The notes under the pieces: model-generated
What the model was told of the DNA's origin: nothing
The model's database searches: none
The model's input: only the letters and a program-made list of their open reading frames with translations
Position numbers and translations under genes: made by a program
Assembly: GCA_030646595.1 (NCBI GenBank)
Contig: JAUSKS010000056.1
Span: 1 to 6,363, forward strand
From: Gallionellaceae bacterium
GTDB lineage: Bacteria > Pseudomonadota > Gammaproteobacteria > Burkholderiales > Gallionellaceae
Reading direction: 5' to 3'
DNA length: 6,363 bases
In this document: one piece after another, positions 6,046 to 6,363 of the stretch
Layout of the letters: each line of letters begins with the position of its first letter
Position numbering within the stretch: the first letter of the stretch is position 1

Positions 6046-6363
6046 GTTCTACCCGCTGAATTAAGGGGCAACATTCGTTTAGCCGGAAACACTATTTTGA
6101 ATGTGCTGCCACGATTTTCTTCGCTGCTGATTTCCAATTGTCCCTGATGACGGCTGACCACATGGTTGACAATGGCTAAGCCCAATCCAGTACCGCCAGT
6201 GGCGCGCGAACGGCTGTGATCTATACGGTAGAAACGCTCAGTCAGGCGTGGAATATGTTGTGCAGCAATGCCGATGCCGCTATCTTGCACACTGAACACG
6301 GGCTGACCATTTTGTTCCTGCCAGCACACTACAATTTTTCCACCCTGCGGCGTGTAGCGGATA
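6027..6363 (-). CDS. phoR: Phosphate-regulon sensor histidine kinase PhoR, C-terminal part only
   Basis: Membrane-bound sensor kinase that, with PhoB, controls the phosphate-starvation response. Only the last 111 residues are in the window, covering the end of the HATPase_c domain; the frame is open to the window edge, so the start and the sensor, PAS and DHp parts lie beyond 6363. Visible landmarks are the end of the N box (RYTPQGGK), the G1 box DSGIGIA (Asp codon 6282-6284), the F box RFYRID and the G2 box GTGLG (6180-6194). The segment HIPRLTERFYRID followed by RSRATGGTGLGLAIV is very close to E. coli PhoR, which favours PhoR over other kinases. The 18-20 residues after the final beta strand (FKIVFP) do not resemble the E. 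coli tail. The last 19 bp overlap the convergent 541-residue protein gene. A phoB gene upstream, beyond the window, would be expected. Confidence 0.88.
   Translation of the reverse strand, partial: IRYTPQGGKIVVCWQEQNGQPVFSVQDSGIGIAAQHIPRLTERFYRIDHSRSRATGGTGLGLAIVNHVVSRHQGQLEISSEENRGSTFKIVFPAKRMLPLNSAGRTYVSKV

Noticed and set aside
6327..6329. GTG start for a 100-residue ATPase-domain protein
   Set aside because: The frame continues upstream to the window edge and encodes the end of the kinase N box, so this is an internal Val of PhoR.

Overview
The window looks like an ordinary chromosomal stretch from a betaproteobacterium with moderate GC content. The Nitrosomonadales / Gallionellaceae-Nitrosomonadaceae-like groups are my best guess. 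This is inferred from the style of the OpdA, CorA, MscL and PhoR proteins and from a long protein of a type I associate with betaproteobacteria; no search was run. I see no phage genes, insertion sequences, CRISPR arrays, tRNAs or rRNAs.

Layout. Positions 1-1461 (+) hold the C-terminal ~70% of oligopeptidase A (prlC/opdA), followed 11 nt later by a small lipoprotein gene (1473-1694, +). These converge, with a 4-nt gap, on mscL (1699-2142, -), the large-conductance mechanosensitive channel. A 93-nt divergent spacer separates mscL from a probable two-gene unit on the + strand: an exported beta-barrel-like protein of unrecognised family (2236-2949) and a 125-residue stand-alone Rossmann NAD-binding protein resembling the N-terminal domain of homoserine dehydrogenase (2956-3333). 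This unit converges on corA (3343-4299, -), the Mg2+/Co2+ channel. A 120-nt divergent spacer with a candidate corA promoter then leads to a 541-residue uncharacterised protein with a PilZ-like C-terminal segment (4420-6045, +). Its 3' end overlaps by 19 bp the convergent 3' end of a PhoR-type sensor histidine kinase (6027 to the window edge, -).

How the genes relate. Most are housekeeping or envelope functions: cytosolic peptide turnover, osmotic relief, Mg2+ uptake and phosphate sensing. They sit in alternating orientations rather than in one pathway operon. The gene packing is very tight: the three convergent junctions measure 4 nt, 9 nt and -19 nt, and only one has even a weak terminator-like hairpin. 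The least explained parts are the exported-protein/Rossmann pair and the PilZ-like protein, whose c-di-GMP motifs look degenerate. I found no convincing new multi-gene system.
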